This document shows positions 6,992 through 15,647 of a stretch of DNA of 64,000 nucleotides, piece by piece. The stretch comes from RCIO01 sp040880025. Lineage in GTDB: Bacteria; Pseudomonadota; Alphaproteobacteria; Rhizobiales; Rhizobiaceae. The stretch is taken from positions 62,001 to 126,000 of the forward strand of contig JBBDJD010000007.1 of the NCBI GenBank assembly GCA_040880025.1, in the 5' to 3' direction. Below the pieces are notes generated by a model. It ran no database searches. It saw only the letters and a list, made by a program, of their open reading frames with translations, and was not told the DNA's origin. How positions within the stretch are numbered: the stretch's first letter is position 1; every line of letters starts with the position of its first letter. The position numbers and the translations under genes are program-made.

Positions 6992-9442
6992 ATGAGCAAG
7001 CAGAAACTTGTCATCATCGGCAACGGCATGGCGCCCGGGCGAATGCTGGAACACCTCTTCGAAAAGTCCCCCGAGGCCTATGAGGTGACGATCTTCAACG
7101 CCGAGCCGCGGGTCAATTACGATCGCATCATGCTGTCGCCGGTGCTTTCCGGCGAGAAGAGCTATGAAGAGATCGTGATCCATGGCGATGGCTGGTACAT
7201 CGACAACGGAATCACCCTCTACAAGGGCCACAAGGTCGTTGCGATCGACCGATCGGCGAAGACCGTCACCTCCGAGCATGGCGAAGTCGCCGCTTACGAC
7301 AAGCTGGTAATCGCTACCGGCTCCAACCCCTTTATCATCCCCGTGCCGGGCAAGGACCTGCCGGGCGTTCTCACCTACCGCGATCTCGACGATGTCGAGG
7401 CGATGCTGCTGGCGGCCCAGTCGCGCGAGAAAGCAGTGGTGATCGGCGGCGGGCTGCTGGGGCTGGAGGCCGCGGCAGGTCTCAGGGAGCGCGGCATGGA
7501 CGTCACCGTGCTGCACATCATGCCGACGCTGATGGAGCGCCAGCTCGACCCCGCGGCCGGCTACCTGCTGCAGCGAGCGCTGGAACAGCGCGGCATCAAG
7601 GTGATGTGCAAGGCAGACACAAAAGCGATCGTCGGCAATGGCAGGGTCGGGGGCGTCGAGCTTGGAGACGGCACCATTGTACCGGCATCGCTGGTCATCA
7701 TGGCGGTTGGCATCCGTCCCAATGCGGGGCTTGCGAAGGAGGCCGGGCTGGAAGTCAATCGCGGCATCGTGGTCGATGGCGCGATGCGCACCAGCGATCC
7801 AGACATACTGTCGCTCGGCGAGTGCGCGGAAGTGAAGGGCCAGGTCTACGGGCTCGTAGCGCCGCTCTACGAGATGGCGAGGGTTGCCGCCGGCCATCTC
7901 GCAGGCGAGGCGGGCGCCGAGTTCATTCACGTCGATACACCGACCAAGCTCAAGGTCACCGGCATCGACCTCTATTCGCTGGGCGATTTCGCAGAGAGCG
8001 ACGACCGCGAGGAGATTGTGCTGCGCGACGCGACGGCGGGCATCTACAAGCGCGTGGTGCTCAAGGACAATCGCATCGTCGGCACCGTGCTTTACGGCGA
8101 GACCTCCGACGGCGCCTGGTTCAACGATCTGAAGAAGAAGCAGACCGATATCTCGGAGATGCGCGAGACGCTGATCTTCGGACAGGGCTATCAGGGGGCC
8201 GAACCGCTGGACCCTATGGCGGCCGTTGCAGCCTTGCCGGATGATGCGGAAATCTGCGGCTGCAACGGCGTATGCAAGGGAAAGATCACCGGCACAATCA
8301 CCGAAAAGGGCCTCACTACGCTGGACGCGGTGCGCGCCCACACCAAGGCGTCCAACTCCTGCGGCACCTGCACCGGGCTTGTCGAGAAGCTGATGGCGCT
8401 GACGCTGGGCGACGCCTACAACCCGGCAGCGATCCAGCCCATGTGCGGCTGTACCGATCTGGGGCATGACGAGGTGCGCCGCCTGATCAAGGCGAAGGGT
8501 CTGAAGTCCATTCCCGCCGTCATGCAGGAACTCGAATGGAAGACCTCCTGCGGCTGTGCCAAATGCCGCCCGGCGCTCAACTACTATCTCGTGGCCGACT
8601 GGCCGGACGAGTATGCCGACGACTACCAGTCGCGCTTCATCAATGAGCGCGTTCACGCCAACATCCAGAAGGACGGCACCTATTCCGTGGTGCCGCGCAT
8701 GTGGGGCGGGGTGACGAGCTCGAAGGAACTGCGCGCCATCGCCGACGTGGTCGACAAGTTCGCCATCCCGACGGTCAAGGTGACCGGCGGTCAGCGCATC
8801 GACATGCTGGGCATCCGCAAGGAAGACCTTCCGGCGGTCTGGGCCGATCTGGGCAAGGCCGGCTTCGTTTCGGGTCAGGCCTATGCCAAGGGGCTCCGCA
8901 CGGTGAAGACCTGCGTGGGCTCCGACTGGTGCCGTTTCGGCACGCAGGATTCGACCGGGCTCGGCATCCGCATCGAAAAATTCATGTGGGGATCGTGGAC
9001 GCCCGCCAAGGTGAAGATGGCCGTGTCGGGCTGCCCGAGGAACTGCGCCGAGGCGACCTGCAAGGATGTCGGCGTAGTCTGCGTGGATTCAGGCTTCGAA
9101 ATTCATTTTGCGGGCGCAGCCGGGCTCGACATCAAGGGCACGGAGGTGCTGGGCATGGTGCGCACCGAGGACGAGGCGCTCGAGCACATCGTGGCGCTCA
9201 CCCAGATGTATCGCGAGCAGGGCCGCTATCTCGAGCGCATCTACAAATGGGCGAAGCGCATTGGCTATGACGAGGTGCGGCGCCAGATCATGGAGGACGA
9301 CGGCAAGCGCAAGGCCTATTTCGACCGCTTCGTCTTCTCCCAGAAATTCGCCCAGGTGGACCCGTGGTCGGAACGTGTTTCCGGCAAGGACAAGCACGAG
9401 TTCATGCCGATGGCGACGCTTTCGCTGGAGGCGGCGGAATGA
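6992..9442 (+). CDS. nirB: NirB, NAD(P)H-dependent assimilatory nitrite reductase large subunit
   Basis: The 816-aa protein reduces nitrite to ammonium in the cytoplasm. In order it has an FAD/NAD(P)-binding reductase module (VIIGNGMAPG at the N-terminus, second dinucleotide motif VIGGGLLGLEAA), BFD-like [2Fe-2S] segments (CGCNGVCKG, NSCGTCTG, SCGCAKC), and a C-terminal sirohaem/[4Fe-4S] module with TCVGSDWC and SGCPRNCAEATC supplying the four cluster cysteines. The ATG at 6992 is preferred to the in-frame GTG at 6983 because GGAG at 6980-6983 is then correctly spaced. It overlaps nirD by 4 bp. Confidence 0.95.
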   Translation: MSKQKLVIIGNGMAPGRMLEHLFEKSPEAYEVTIFNAEPRVNYDRIMLSPVLSGEKSYEEIVIHGDGWYIDNGITLYKGHKVVAIDRSAKTVTSEHGEVAAYDKLVIATGSNPFIIPVPGKDLPGVLTYRDLDDVEAMLLAAQSREKAVVIGGGLLGLEAAAGLRERGMDVTVLHIMPTLMERQLDPAAGYLLQRALEQRGIKVMCKADTKAIVGNGRVGGVELGDGTIVPASLVIMAVGIRPNAGLAKEAGLEVNRGIVVDGAMRTSDPDILSLGECAEVKGQVYGLVAPLYEMARVAAGHLAGEAGAEFIHVDTPTKLKVTGIDLYSLGDFAESDDREEIVLRDATAGIYKRVVLKDNRIVGTVLYGETSDGAWFNDLKKKQTDISEMRETLIFGQGYQGAEPLDPMAAVAALPDDAEICGCNGVCKGKITGTITEKGLTTLDAVRAHTKASNSCGTCTGLVEKLMALTLGDAYNPAAIQPMCGCTDLGHDEVRRLIKAKGLKSIPAVMQELEWKTSCGCAKCRPALNYYLVADWPDEYADDYQSRFINERVHANIQKDGTYSVVPRMWGGVTSSKELRAIADVVDKFAIPTVKVTGGQRIDMLGIRKEDLPAVWADLGKAGFVSGQAYAKGLRTVKTCVGSDWCRFGTQDSTGLGIRIEKFMWGSWTPAKVKMAVSGCPRNCAEATCKDVGVVCVDSGFEIHFAGAAGLDIKGTEVLGMVRTEDEALEHIVALTQMYREQGRYLERIYKWAKRIGYDEVRRQIMEDDGKRKAYFDRFVFSQKFAQVDPWSERVSGKDKHEFMPMATLSLEAAE

Positions 9443-9783
9443 ATGCCATGTCGGCGAACTGGATTGCCATTGGCACGCTCGACGATATCCCCAGGCGCGG
9501 CGCGCGGTGCGTGAAGAATGGCGCGATGACGATCGCGGTCTTCCGGACGGCGGACGATCGCGTCTTCGCGCTGGAGGACAAGTGTCCGCACAGGAACGGC
9601 CCGCTCAGCCAGGGCATCGTCCATGACGGCTGCGTCACCTGCCCGCTGCACAATTGGGTGATCTCGCTGGAGACGGGCGAGGCGCAGGGCGCCGACGAGG
9701 GCAGGGTGATGACCGTTCCGGTCAAGGTCGAGAGCGAGCGGATCTTCGTTTCCCTGGAGGCGGCTGGCGCGAAGGCCGCATAG
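9439..9783 (+). CDS. nirD: NirD, nitrite reductase small subunit (Rieske)
   Basis: The 114-aa protein is a Rieske-type [2Fe-2S] small subunit that partners NirB. Both ligand boxes are intact: C49-x-H51 (CPH) and C68-x2-H71 (CPLH), so it should bind a cluster, whereas some NirD proteins have lost the ligands. The start overlaps the nirB stop (ATGA), implying coupled translation and a fixed NirB:NirD ratio. nasA follows after 5 bp. Confidence 0.93.
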   Translation: MNAMSANWIAIGTLDDIPRRGARCVKNGAMTIAVFRTADDRVFALEDKCPHRNGPLSQGIVHDGCVTCPLHNWVISLETGEAQGADEGRVMTVPVKVESERIFVSLEAAGAKAA

Positions 9784-9788
9784 CAGAC

Positions 9789-12455
9789 ATGCAGCAGGAG
9801 GAAGCGCGCGAGGTGAGGACCACCTGCCCCTATTGCGGGGTAGGCTGCGGCGTGCTTGCAAAGGTCGCCGCGGACGGCGCAGTGTCGGTCCGCGGCGACC
9901 CCGATCACCCCGCCAATTTCGGACGGCTGTGCTCCAAGGGTTCCGCGCTCGGCGAAACGGTCGATCTCGACGGACGCCTGCTGCATCCTGAAATCGACGG
10001 GCGCAAGGCAAGCTGGGACGAGGCTCTCGATCTTGTCGCATCCCGCTTCTCCGCAACCGTGGCGCAATACGGACCCGACTCGGTCGCCTTCTATGTTTCG
10101 GGGCAGCTTCTCACCGAGGACTATTACGTCGCCAACAAGCTGATGAAGGGCTTCATCGGCTCGGCCAATATCGACACCAATTCGCGCCTCTGCATGGCGT
10201 CTTCGGTCGCCGGACACCGCCGCGCGTTCGGCTCCGATACCGTACCCGGTAATTACGAGGATCTGGAACTCGCCGATCTTGTCGTGCTGGTTGGTTCCAA
10301 CCTGGCCTGGTGCCATCCGGTGCTCTACCAGCGCATCGCGGCGGCCAAGGAAAAGCGGCCGCAAATGAAGGTGGTGCTGGTCGATCCAAGGCGGACCAAC
10401 ACGGCGGACATGGCCGACATGCATCTGCGCATCGCGCCGGATGGCGACGTGGCGCTGTTTTCCGGCCTGCTCGCATGGCTGTCCGATGCGGGCGCATTCG
10501 ACCGGCAATACATCGACAATCACACGACTGGATTCACGGACACGCTCGCCGATGCCAGATCATGGACCGTCGAGGCGGTTGCCGCACAAACGGGGATCGC
10601 AAGGGACGATCTGATCGCATTCTACAGCCTGTTCGCGCGGACCGGGCGGACCGTCACCGTCTACAGCCAGGGCGTGAACCAGTCGGCCAGCGGGACGGAC
10701 AAGGTCAACGCCATCATCAACTGCCATCTCGCCACAGGCCGCATCGGCAAGCCCGGCGCGTCGCCGTTCTCGGTGACGGGCCAGCCCAACGCGATGGGCG
10801 GGCGCGAGGTCGGTGGCCTGGCCAACATGCTGGCCGCCCATATGGAGATCGAAAACCTCGATCACCGTGGTCTGGTCGCGGGCTTCTGGAACGCGCCGCG
10901 CGTTGCATCCCAACCGGGACTGAAAGCGGTGGCCCTGTTCGACGCGATCGCGGCCGGCAAGGTCCGCGCCGTCTGGATCATGGGAACCAACCCCGCCGTA
11001 TCGATGCCCGACGCGGGCAAGGTCCGCTCTGCGCTGGCCGCCTGTCCCTTCGTCGTGGTGTCCGATGTGATGGCGTCCACCGACACCATGCCTTTCGCCC
11101 ATGTGAAGCTGCCCGCCGCCGCCTGGGGCGAGAAAAGCGGCACGGTCACCAATTCGGAGCGGCGCATCTCGCGCCAGCGCTCGTTTCTCCCGCTGCCGGG
11201 CGAAGCACGACCGGACTGGGACATCATCAGCGACGTGGCGCGCCGCATGGGCTATCGGGGGGCGTTCGATTTCGCTTCTCCAACCGGCATCTTCGCAGAG
11301 CACGCCGCGCTTTCGGGCCACGAGAACGACGGCGCGCGCGATTTCGATATTTCCGCCTTCGCGGAAGTTGATGATGACGGCTACGAGCGGCTGCAACCGT
11401 TCCAGTGGCCCCTGAGCCGGGGCGAGAATAGAGGGCGGGAGCGCTTCTTCGCCGAAGGCGGCTTCTACCGACCTGAGGGCAGGGCGCGGTTCGTCGCGCC
11501 GGCCCGGTCCATCGACATTACCGGCGAGGATGGCGCGCTCACCTTCAATACGGGCCGCGTGCGCGACCATTGGCACACGCTGACCCGCACCGGCAAAAGC
11601 CCGCGGCTCTCGCAGCACATCGCCGAACCGTTTCTTGAAATCCATCCCGAGGATGCGTTGAAGCGAGGCATCCATCACGCGGACCTCGTTCGCGTGCACA
11701 ATGAATTCGGCTCCGCCGTGCTGCGCGCATTGGTGACCAGCCGGCAGCGGCCGGGTTCGGTGTTTGCGCCGATGCACTGGAACGACGAATTCGCGCCAAC
11801 AGCATGCGTGGACAGGCTGGTGGCGCCCGATGTGGATCCGCATTCCGGTCAGCCGGCGCTGAAGCAGTCGAAGGCGACGGTCGGGCGTTTCCCCGTGAAG
11901 GCCTACGGCTTCGCTGTGACGCGCGAGAAGCCGGAGATCGGTGATGCCGCCTATTGGGCGCTGGCGCGCTGCAAGGGCGGCTGGCGCGCCGAACTGGCCT
12001 ATGTAGAGGCGAATGCTGACTGGCGCGATTATGCGGCTGGCCTTCTGGGCGCATCTTCGGCCGACGATCTGCTTGCATTCAACGACGACGCGGTCGGGCT
12101 CAGGCGCTTTGCGCTTTTCCACGACGGCCAACTCACCGGCGCGCTGTTTCTGTCGCCTGACCCGGTCGCGGTTTCGCGCAGCTGGGCGGTCGAGCAGCTC
12201 TCGGCGGATTTCGCGGATCCGAGGGACCGGCTCGGCGTCATTGCCGGGCGGCCGGGCAAGGGCCGCGCCGATCATGGCGCGATCATCTGTTCGTGCTTTC
12301 AGGTCGGCGCCAACCAGATCGCAGCGGCCGTCCGCTCTGGCTGCCAAACGGTGGATGCCGTCGGCGCTGCCGTCAGCGCCGGCACCAATTGCGGCTCCTG
12401 CCGCGCGGAAATCAGGACAATCATCGGCGATAACCGTCTTGCGGCCGCCGAGTGA
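9789..12455 (+). CDS. nasA: assimilatory nitrate reductase catalytic subunit
   Basis: The 888-aa molybdopterin oxidoreductase has an N-terminal [4Fe-4S] site (C13-x2-C16-x3-C20 and C48 in LCSKGS), the MGD-binding catalytic domains, a molydopterin dinucleotide-binding C-terminal beta barrel (about 600-720), and a C-terminal BFD-like [2Fe-2S] domain (CSCF and NCGSC, about 835-885). This layout matches NasA of Klebsiella rather than the shorter cyanobacterial NarB. The ATG at 9789 is chosen because the longer frame runs antiparallel in register through nirD. It is the last gene of the operon and converges on the crotonase gene 9 bp away; no terminator is seen there. Confidence 0.94.
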   Translation: MQQEEAREVRTTCPYCGVGCGVLAKVAADGAVSVRGDPDHPANFGRLCSKGSALGETVDLDGRLLHPEIDGRKASWDEALDLVASRFSATVAQYGPDSVAFYVSGQLLTEDYYVANKLMKGFIGSANIDTNSRLCMASSVAGHRRAFGSDTVPGNYEDLELADLVVLVGSNLAWCHPVLYQRIAAAKEKRPQMKVVLVDPRRTNTADMADMHLRIAPDGDVALFSGLLAWLSDAGAFDRQYIDNHTTGFTDTLADARSWTVEAVAAQTGIARDDLIAFYSLFARTGRTVTVYSQGVNQSASGTDKVNAIINCHLATGRIGKPGASPFSVTGQPNAMGGREVGGLANMLAAHMEIENLDHRGLVAGFWNAPRVASQPGLKAVALFDAIAAGKVRAVWIMGTNPAVSMPDAGKVRSALAACPFVVVSDVMASTDTMPFAHVKLPAAAWGEKSGTVTNSERRISRQRSFLPLPGEARPDWDIISDVARRMGYRGAFDFASPTGIFAEHAALSGHENDGARDFDISAFAEVDDDGYERLQPFQWPLSRGENRGRERFFAEGGFYRPEGRARFVAPARSIDITGEDGALTFNTGRVRDHWHTLTRTGKSPRLSQHIAEPFLEIHPEDALKRGIHHADLVRVHNEFGSAVLRALVTSRQRPGSVFAPMHWNDEFAPTACVDRLVAPDVDPHSGQPALKQSKATVGRFPVKAYGFAVTREKPEIGDAAYWALARCKGGWRAELAYVEANADWRDYAAGLLGASSADDLLAFNDDAVGLRRFALFHDGQLTGALFLSPDPVAVSRSWAVEQLSADFADPRDRLGVIAGRPGKGRADHGAIICSCFQVGANQIAAAVRSGCQTVDAVGAAVSAGTNCGSCRAEIRTIIGDNRLAAAE

Positions 12456-12464
12456 GGTCAGACC

Positions 12465-13247
12465 CTAATCTTCGGACCAGCGCGGCTTGCGCTTTTCCCT
12501 GAAGGCGGCGACGCCCTCCTTGGCATCACCGGTCTGTGCCGCCAGCGCGATCTGGCCTTCGGCGAAGGCAATGGCTGCTTCGAAATCCATATGCTCCATG
12601 GCGGCGATGGCGTATTTGCCGCGCCTCAGCGCCGCGGGCGAACCGGCCGTCAGCGCAGCCAGCAATTCGTCGACCTTCGCGTCCAGCTGATCCGTTGGCG
12701 TGATGTGATTGACGAGGCCGATCTCGAAGGCGCGCTGCGCGTCGATCATCTCGCCGGTGAGCGCCAGTTCGGCGGCGTGACGCGGCAAGAGCACGCGGCG
12801 CAGGCTCGCCATCACCTGCATGGGGAAAACGCCGATGCGCGCCTCGGGCAGGCCGAAACGGGCGTGGTCGGCCGCGACGGCAATATCGCACAGCGCCAGA
12901 AGGCCGACCCCGCCGGCAACGCATGCGCCGTTGACGCGGGCGACCAGCGGAATGCCGACGCCGCGCGCCAGCCGCGCCAGGCGACCGAACGGGGAAGACG
13001 GTTCGTCCTCGCCCTTGCCAAAGATTTCCGTGCCGCCTTCAAGGTCGCCGCCGGCGCAGAATGCCTTGTCGCCGGCGCCTGTCAGCACGGCGGCGCGGAT
13101 CGCGCGGTCGGCGGAAAGGCCGGAGAGGGCGGCATGGACGCCTTCTATGACCGCGGCGTTGATGGCGTTGCGACGCTCGGGCCGGTTGATGGTGATCCAC
13201 AGCACCGACCCCCGGCGCTCGGTCAGAACTGCGTCAGCCTCGCTCAT
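12465..13247 (-). CDS. enoyl-CoA hydratase/isomerase family protein
   Basis: The 260-aa crotonase-fold protein starts at 13247, where GGGAGAGAGG precedes the ATG; an ATG at 13280 in the same frame lacks such a site. Family signs are WITINRPERRNAI near the N-terminus, the oxyanion-hole segment FCAGGDL, and a second oxyanion helix CVAGGVGLLALCD. Members hydrate, isomerise or hydrolyse acyl-CoA thioesters; the exact substrate is not evident. It is transcribed toward nasA and stands alone, 63 bp upstream of a DUF3108 gene transcribed the same way. Confidence 0.85.
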   Translation of the reverse strand: MSEADAVLTERRGSVLWITINRPERRNAINAAVIEGVHAALSGLSADRAIRAAVLTGAGDKAFCAGGDLEGGTEIFGKGEDEPSSPFGRLARLARGVGIPLVARVNGACVAGGVGLLALCDIAVAADHARFGLPEARIGVFPMQVMASLRRVLLPRHAAELALTGEMIDAQRAFEIGLVNHITPTDQLDAKVDELLAALTAGSPAALRRGKYAIAAMEHMDFEAAIAFAEGQIALAAQTGDAKEGVAAFREKRKPRWSED

Positions 13248-13310
13248 GCCTCTCTCCCGGTTGGAGCAAAGAGGCACCATGAATCGCGGGACGATGCAAT
13301 ATTTGCGGGA

Positions 13311-14096
13311 TCAGCCTTTGACCGTCTGCTTCCAGGCGCGCAGCTTCACCTGGCCGATATCGGTGCGCGTCGAGATCGAGTGCAGCATGTAGATGCCCTG
13401 CCGGTGCGTCGGCACGTATACGAACTCCATGTCGGCATGTTCGCGCATGTAGTCATATGTGTTGCTCTTGATATAGCCCGCGACCGGGATGAAGCGCGCC
13501 GAGCACGTGACCGCTCCATTTCCGGCGCCATAGACCCAGCCGACCGATACGGGGCTGAGTTGGACATCGACCCGGGTTCCACCCTCATAGATGCGCAGCG
13601 TGCGCCGGCAGACATCCTCGCCGCTGCCGCGCGCAACGATGGTTGCCGAAATCGGGTCGGTGACCGACTGCAGATCGCTCTTCTTGACGGGTACGACATC
13701 GTCGCCCGGCGGACCAAGCTCCGGCTCGTGGGTAAGGCGGGCGACATCGCCGTTCTGGAAATCGATCTCCATCCGCTTGCCGCCGGCATCGCCTTGCGCA
13801 TAGCTCAGCGAAAAGCTCTCCGGCTGCGGCGTGCCGCTCCCCAGCGTGCCGACCGAATGGGAATTCGCCTCCGTCTTGTCGAATATGCGCGCCAGGCCGG
13901 CGCTTCTGAGGTTTCCGGAGACCTCGAAGCGGCTATCGGCCACCTGGCCGCGGAAATGGGCCTTGCCGACCGTGAACCCGCGTACCGTTATGACATAATC
14001 CGTTTCGAAACTGACCGGCGGCTCAGCCAGCGCGTTCGCCCCCGGCATTACAACCGTCCCGGCCAGAACCACGGCCGCGATCCAATTTCCATTCAT
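13311..14096 (-). CDS. DUF3108 family exported protein
   Basis: The 261-aa protein starts at 14096 behind GAGGAG. A signal peptide (about residues 1-24, ending ANALAEP) precedes a domain with the DUF3108 pattern: a beta-rich stretch with YVITVRGFTVGKAHF, a middle section containing DPISATIV, and a C-terminal PTHRQGIYMLHS segment. DUF3108 proteins are periplasmic or outer-envelope proteins of unknown function. It is divergent from rpmB with about 290 bp between them, so the pair may share a regulatory region. No function is assigned. Confidence 0.75.
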   Translation of the reverse strand: MNGNWIAAVVLAGTVVMPGANALAEPPVSFETDYVITVRGFTVGKAHFRGQVADSRFEVSGNLRSAGLARIFDKTEANSHSVGTLGSGTPQPESFSLSYAQGDAGGKRMEIDFQNGDVARLTHEPELGPPGDDVVPVKKSDLQSVTDPISATIVARGSGEDVCRRTLRIYEGGTRVDVQLSPVSVGWVYGAGNGAVTCSARFIPVAGYIKSNTYDYMREHADMEFVYVPTHRQGIYMLHSISTRTDIGQVKLRAWKQTVKG

Positions 14097-14386
14097 CCGC
14101 CCGCTCCTCAATTGCAGGAAAGAATGTCCCTTCCTTTGCCCGCTCCAAACCCTCAAATGCGGTTTGTCCGGGGAGCGAGAGCCTTGTCGGCGAGAAATTC
14201 GGCAATTCCATGGACAATATGGCGGGACCGCCATATTTGTCGCGCGCCGCCGCGACTTGACCGGAAGGCAGACTGGGGCTATGGAGCGGCAACTTTTTCC
14301 AAGGCCGTCTGAGAGTGCCGCGCGCCGCTGTTGTGGTAGCGCCGTTCGCGTGTTCGGCCAGTCGAGATACAGAAGGTAACACAACC

Positions 14387-14689
14387 ATGGCCCGCTCCTG
14401 CGAACTGACCGGCAAGGCCGTCCTTAGCGGCAACAATGTCAGCCACGCCAACAACAAGACCCGCCGGCGCTTCCTGCCGAATCTGGTCAATGTGACGCTC
14501 CTGTCGGAAGCGCTGGGTCAGAAGGTGCGCCTGCGCATCTCCGCCAATGCGCTGCGCACCGTGGAGCACCGCGGCGGCCTCGACGCGTTCCTGCTCAAGG
14601 CGGACGCGGCCGAACTGTCGCAGCGCGCGCGCTTGTTGAAGAAGCAGATCGCCAAGAAGGCAAGCGAAGAAACCGCAGCCGCGGCCTAA
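14387..14689 (+). CDS. rpmB: 50S ribosomal protein L28
   Basis: The 100-aa basic protein has the L28 N-terminus MARSCELTGKAVLSGNNVSH, the KTRRRFLPNL block and the conserved RISANALRTVEHRGGLDAFL region. It is a structural component of the large ribosomal subunit. Length and motif order are normal for alphaproteobacteria. The C-terminal extension is rich in Lys, Glu and Ala. It lies 78 bp upstream of yhhQ, with a hairpin and a riboswitch-like element between them. Confidence 0.97.
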   Translation: MARSCELTGKAVLSGNNVSHANNKTRRRFLPNLVNVTLLSEALGQKVRLRISANALRTVEHRGGLDAFLLKADAAELSQRARLLKKQIAKKASEETAAAA

Positions 14690-14721
14690 GCCGGCCGGTG
14701 GTTCGCCGCCAGCCACAAATT

Positions 14722-14743
14722 AGAGCGCTCCTTGGAGCGCGCT
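14722..14743 (+). promoter_or_regulatory. hairpin after rpmB overlapping the riboswitch-like element
   Basis: The 6-bp stem GCGCTC/GAGCGC closes the loop CTTG (14731-14734). Two outer pairs (14722-14743 and 14723-14742) flank an A-G mismatch. There is no T run, so it is not a standard terminator. Its outer strand uses bases 14742-14743, which are also the 5' end of the P1 stem of the preQ1-like element, so the two could be alternative folds. Confidence 0.4.
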
Positions 14744-14770
14744 GGTTCCATCACCCAGGATAAAAAAATG
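14742..14770 (+). promoter_or_regulatory. candidate preQ1-I-like riboswitch controlling yhhQ
   Basis: The element aligns with class I preQ1 aptamers: GGTTC at 14744-14748, CACCC at 14752-14756, then an A-rich tail after AGGAT. The P1 stem is CTGG (14742-14745) with CCAG (14755-14758). The loop CAT (14749-14751) can pair with the ATG start codon itself (14768-14770) in the position where B. subtilis pairs loop UAG with tail CUA. Ligand binding would therefore bury the start codon. The downstream gene encodes YhhQ, a queuosine-precursor transporter and a typical preQ1 target. The stem is only 4 bp and the loop is shorter than usual, so this needs covariation support. Confidence 0.55.
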
Positions 14771-15382
14771 TCCAAGCTCAGCAATTTCTGGCCCTTCGTG
14801 GCCGCGATGGCGATTGTCGTCGCGGCTTCCAACTATCTCGTCCAGTTCCCGGTCAACCAGTTTGACCTCGGCGAAATCCTTACCTGGGGCGCCTTCACCT
14901 ATCCGGTGGCGTTTCTCGTCAATGATCTCACCAATCGGCGTTTCGGGCCGGATGCCGCCCGCAAGGTGGTGCTGGCGGGATTCGTGCTGGCGGTGGCGCT
15001 CTCCGTGTGGCTGGCCTCGCCACGCATCGCGATCGCATCCGGATCGGCCTTTCTGGTGGCGCAGCTTTTCGACGTCTCGGTGTTCAACGCTTTTCGCGGC
15101 CAGACCTGGTGGCGCGCGCCCTTTGTTTCGACGCTGGTCGGCTCGGCGGTCGACACCGTCCTGTTCTTTTCGTTGGCATTCGCGGCGTATTTTGCCTTCC
15201 TCGACACGGGCCTTGGGCTGGAGGACGGCTCGCTGGCCTTCCCGGTCGCCTGGTTCGGCGCTGAAGTCCCCCTCTGGGTCTCGCTCGCTTTCGGCGATTT
15301 CTGCGTGAAAATTCTGGTCGGGCTGGCGATGCTGGCCCCCTACGGCGCTCTGCTCAGAGTTGTGAAGCCGGCGGAAGCCTAG
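14768..15382 (+). CDS. yhhQ: YhhQ/VUT-family queuosine precursor transporter
   Basis: The 204-aa integral membrane protein of the VUT/DUF165 family has about six hydrophobic segments. It carries the family blocks TWGAFTYPVAFLVNDLTNRRFG, with charged residues inside the membrane region, QLFDVSVFN, WWRAPFVSTLVGSAVDT and FGDFCVKILVGL. YhhQ proteins import queuine precursors (preQ0/preQ1) for tRNA modification. The ATG at 14768 follows seven A residues; no purine Shine-Dalgarno box is seen except AGGA at 14757-14760, which is also part of the riboswitch-like element. It is monocistronic. Confidence 0.88.
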   Translation: MSKLSNFWPFVAAMAIVVAASNYLVQFPVNQFDLGEILTWGAFTYPVAFLVNDLTNRRFGPDAARKVVLAGFVLAVALSVWLASPRIAIASGSAFLVAQLFDVSVFNAFRGQTWWRAPFVSTLVGSAVDTVLFFSLAFAAYFAFLDTGLGLEDGSLAFPVAWFGAEVPLWVSLAFGDFCVKILVGLAMLAPYGALLRVVKPAEA

Positions 15383-15647
15383 CTTTCTCTCACACGGGAT
15401 CGCGTATCAGGCGCCGTTCACGCGCACGGCTTCATCGCGTGTCGCTGAAGGCTGGCTTGGGGCTTCGTTGGTTGCGCGCCGGGAACCGAAACGGGTCGAC
15501 CGCGTTCCCATCTGGCGCGGGCCGTGTCAACCGGACGCGACGGCAAGGGGCACAGGTCGGTTTTTCCGGTTTCCCGCCTGGTTCGGGGATTGACACCCAC
15601 CCTTATCCCGTCCGGCCCGCGCACTCTGTCTGCAATGCGAAGAAGCG
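15383..15647 (+). other. intergenic region with no recognised gene
   Basis: These 265 bp lie between the convergent yhhQ and kduD genes. They contain G+C-rich short inverted motifs and a TTGACA hexamer near 15590 without a convincing -10. An open frame of 68 codons exists on the minus strand (15418-15624) but has no ribosome-binding site or recognisable domain. A small RNA or 3' UTR is possible but not supported. Confidence 0.3.

Noticed and set aside
6935..8656. 573-codon minus-strand frame
   Set aside because: It is the complement of nirB, with no domain, no ribosome-binding site and low-complexity His/Arg/Ala content.
10560..12347. 595-codon minus-strand frame
   Set aside because: It is the complement of nasA; the plus-strand protein has all cofactor motifs.
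12591..14312. 573-codon plus-strand frame
   Set aside because: It lies opposite the enoyl-CoA hydratase and DUF3108 genes, which have family motifs and ribosome-binding sites.
15418..15624. 68-codon minus-strand frame between yhhQ and kduD
   Set aside because: There is no ribosome-binding site, domain or coding bias. It is kept only as part of the intergenic entry.
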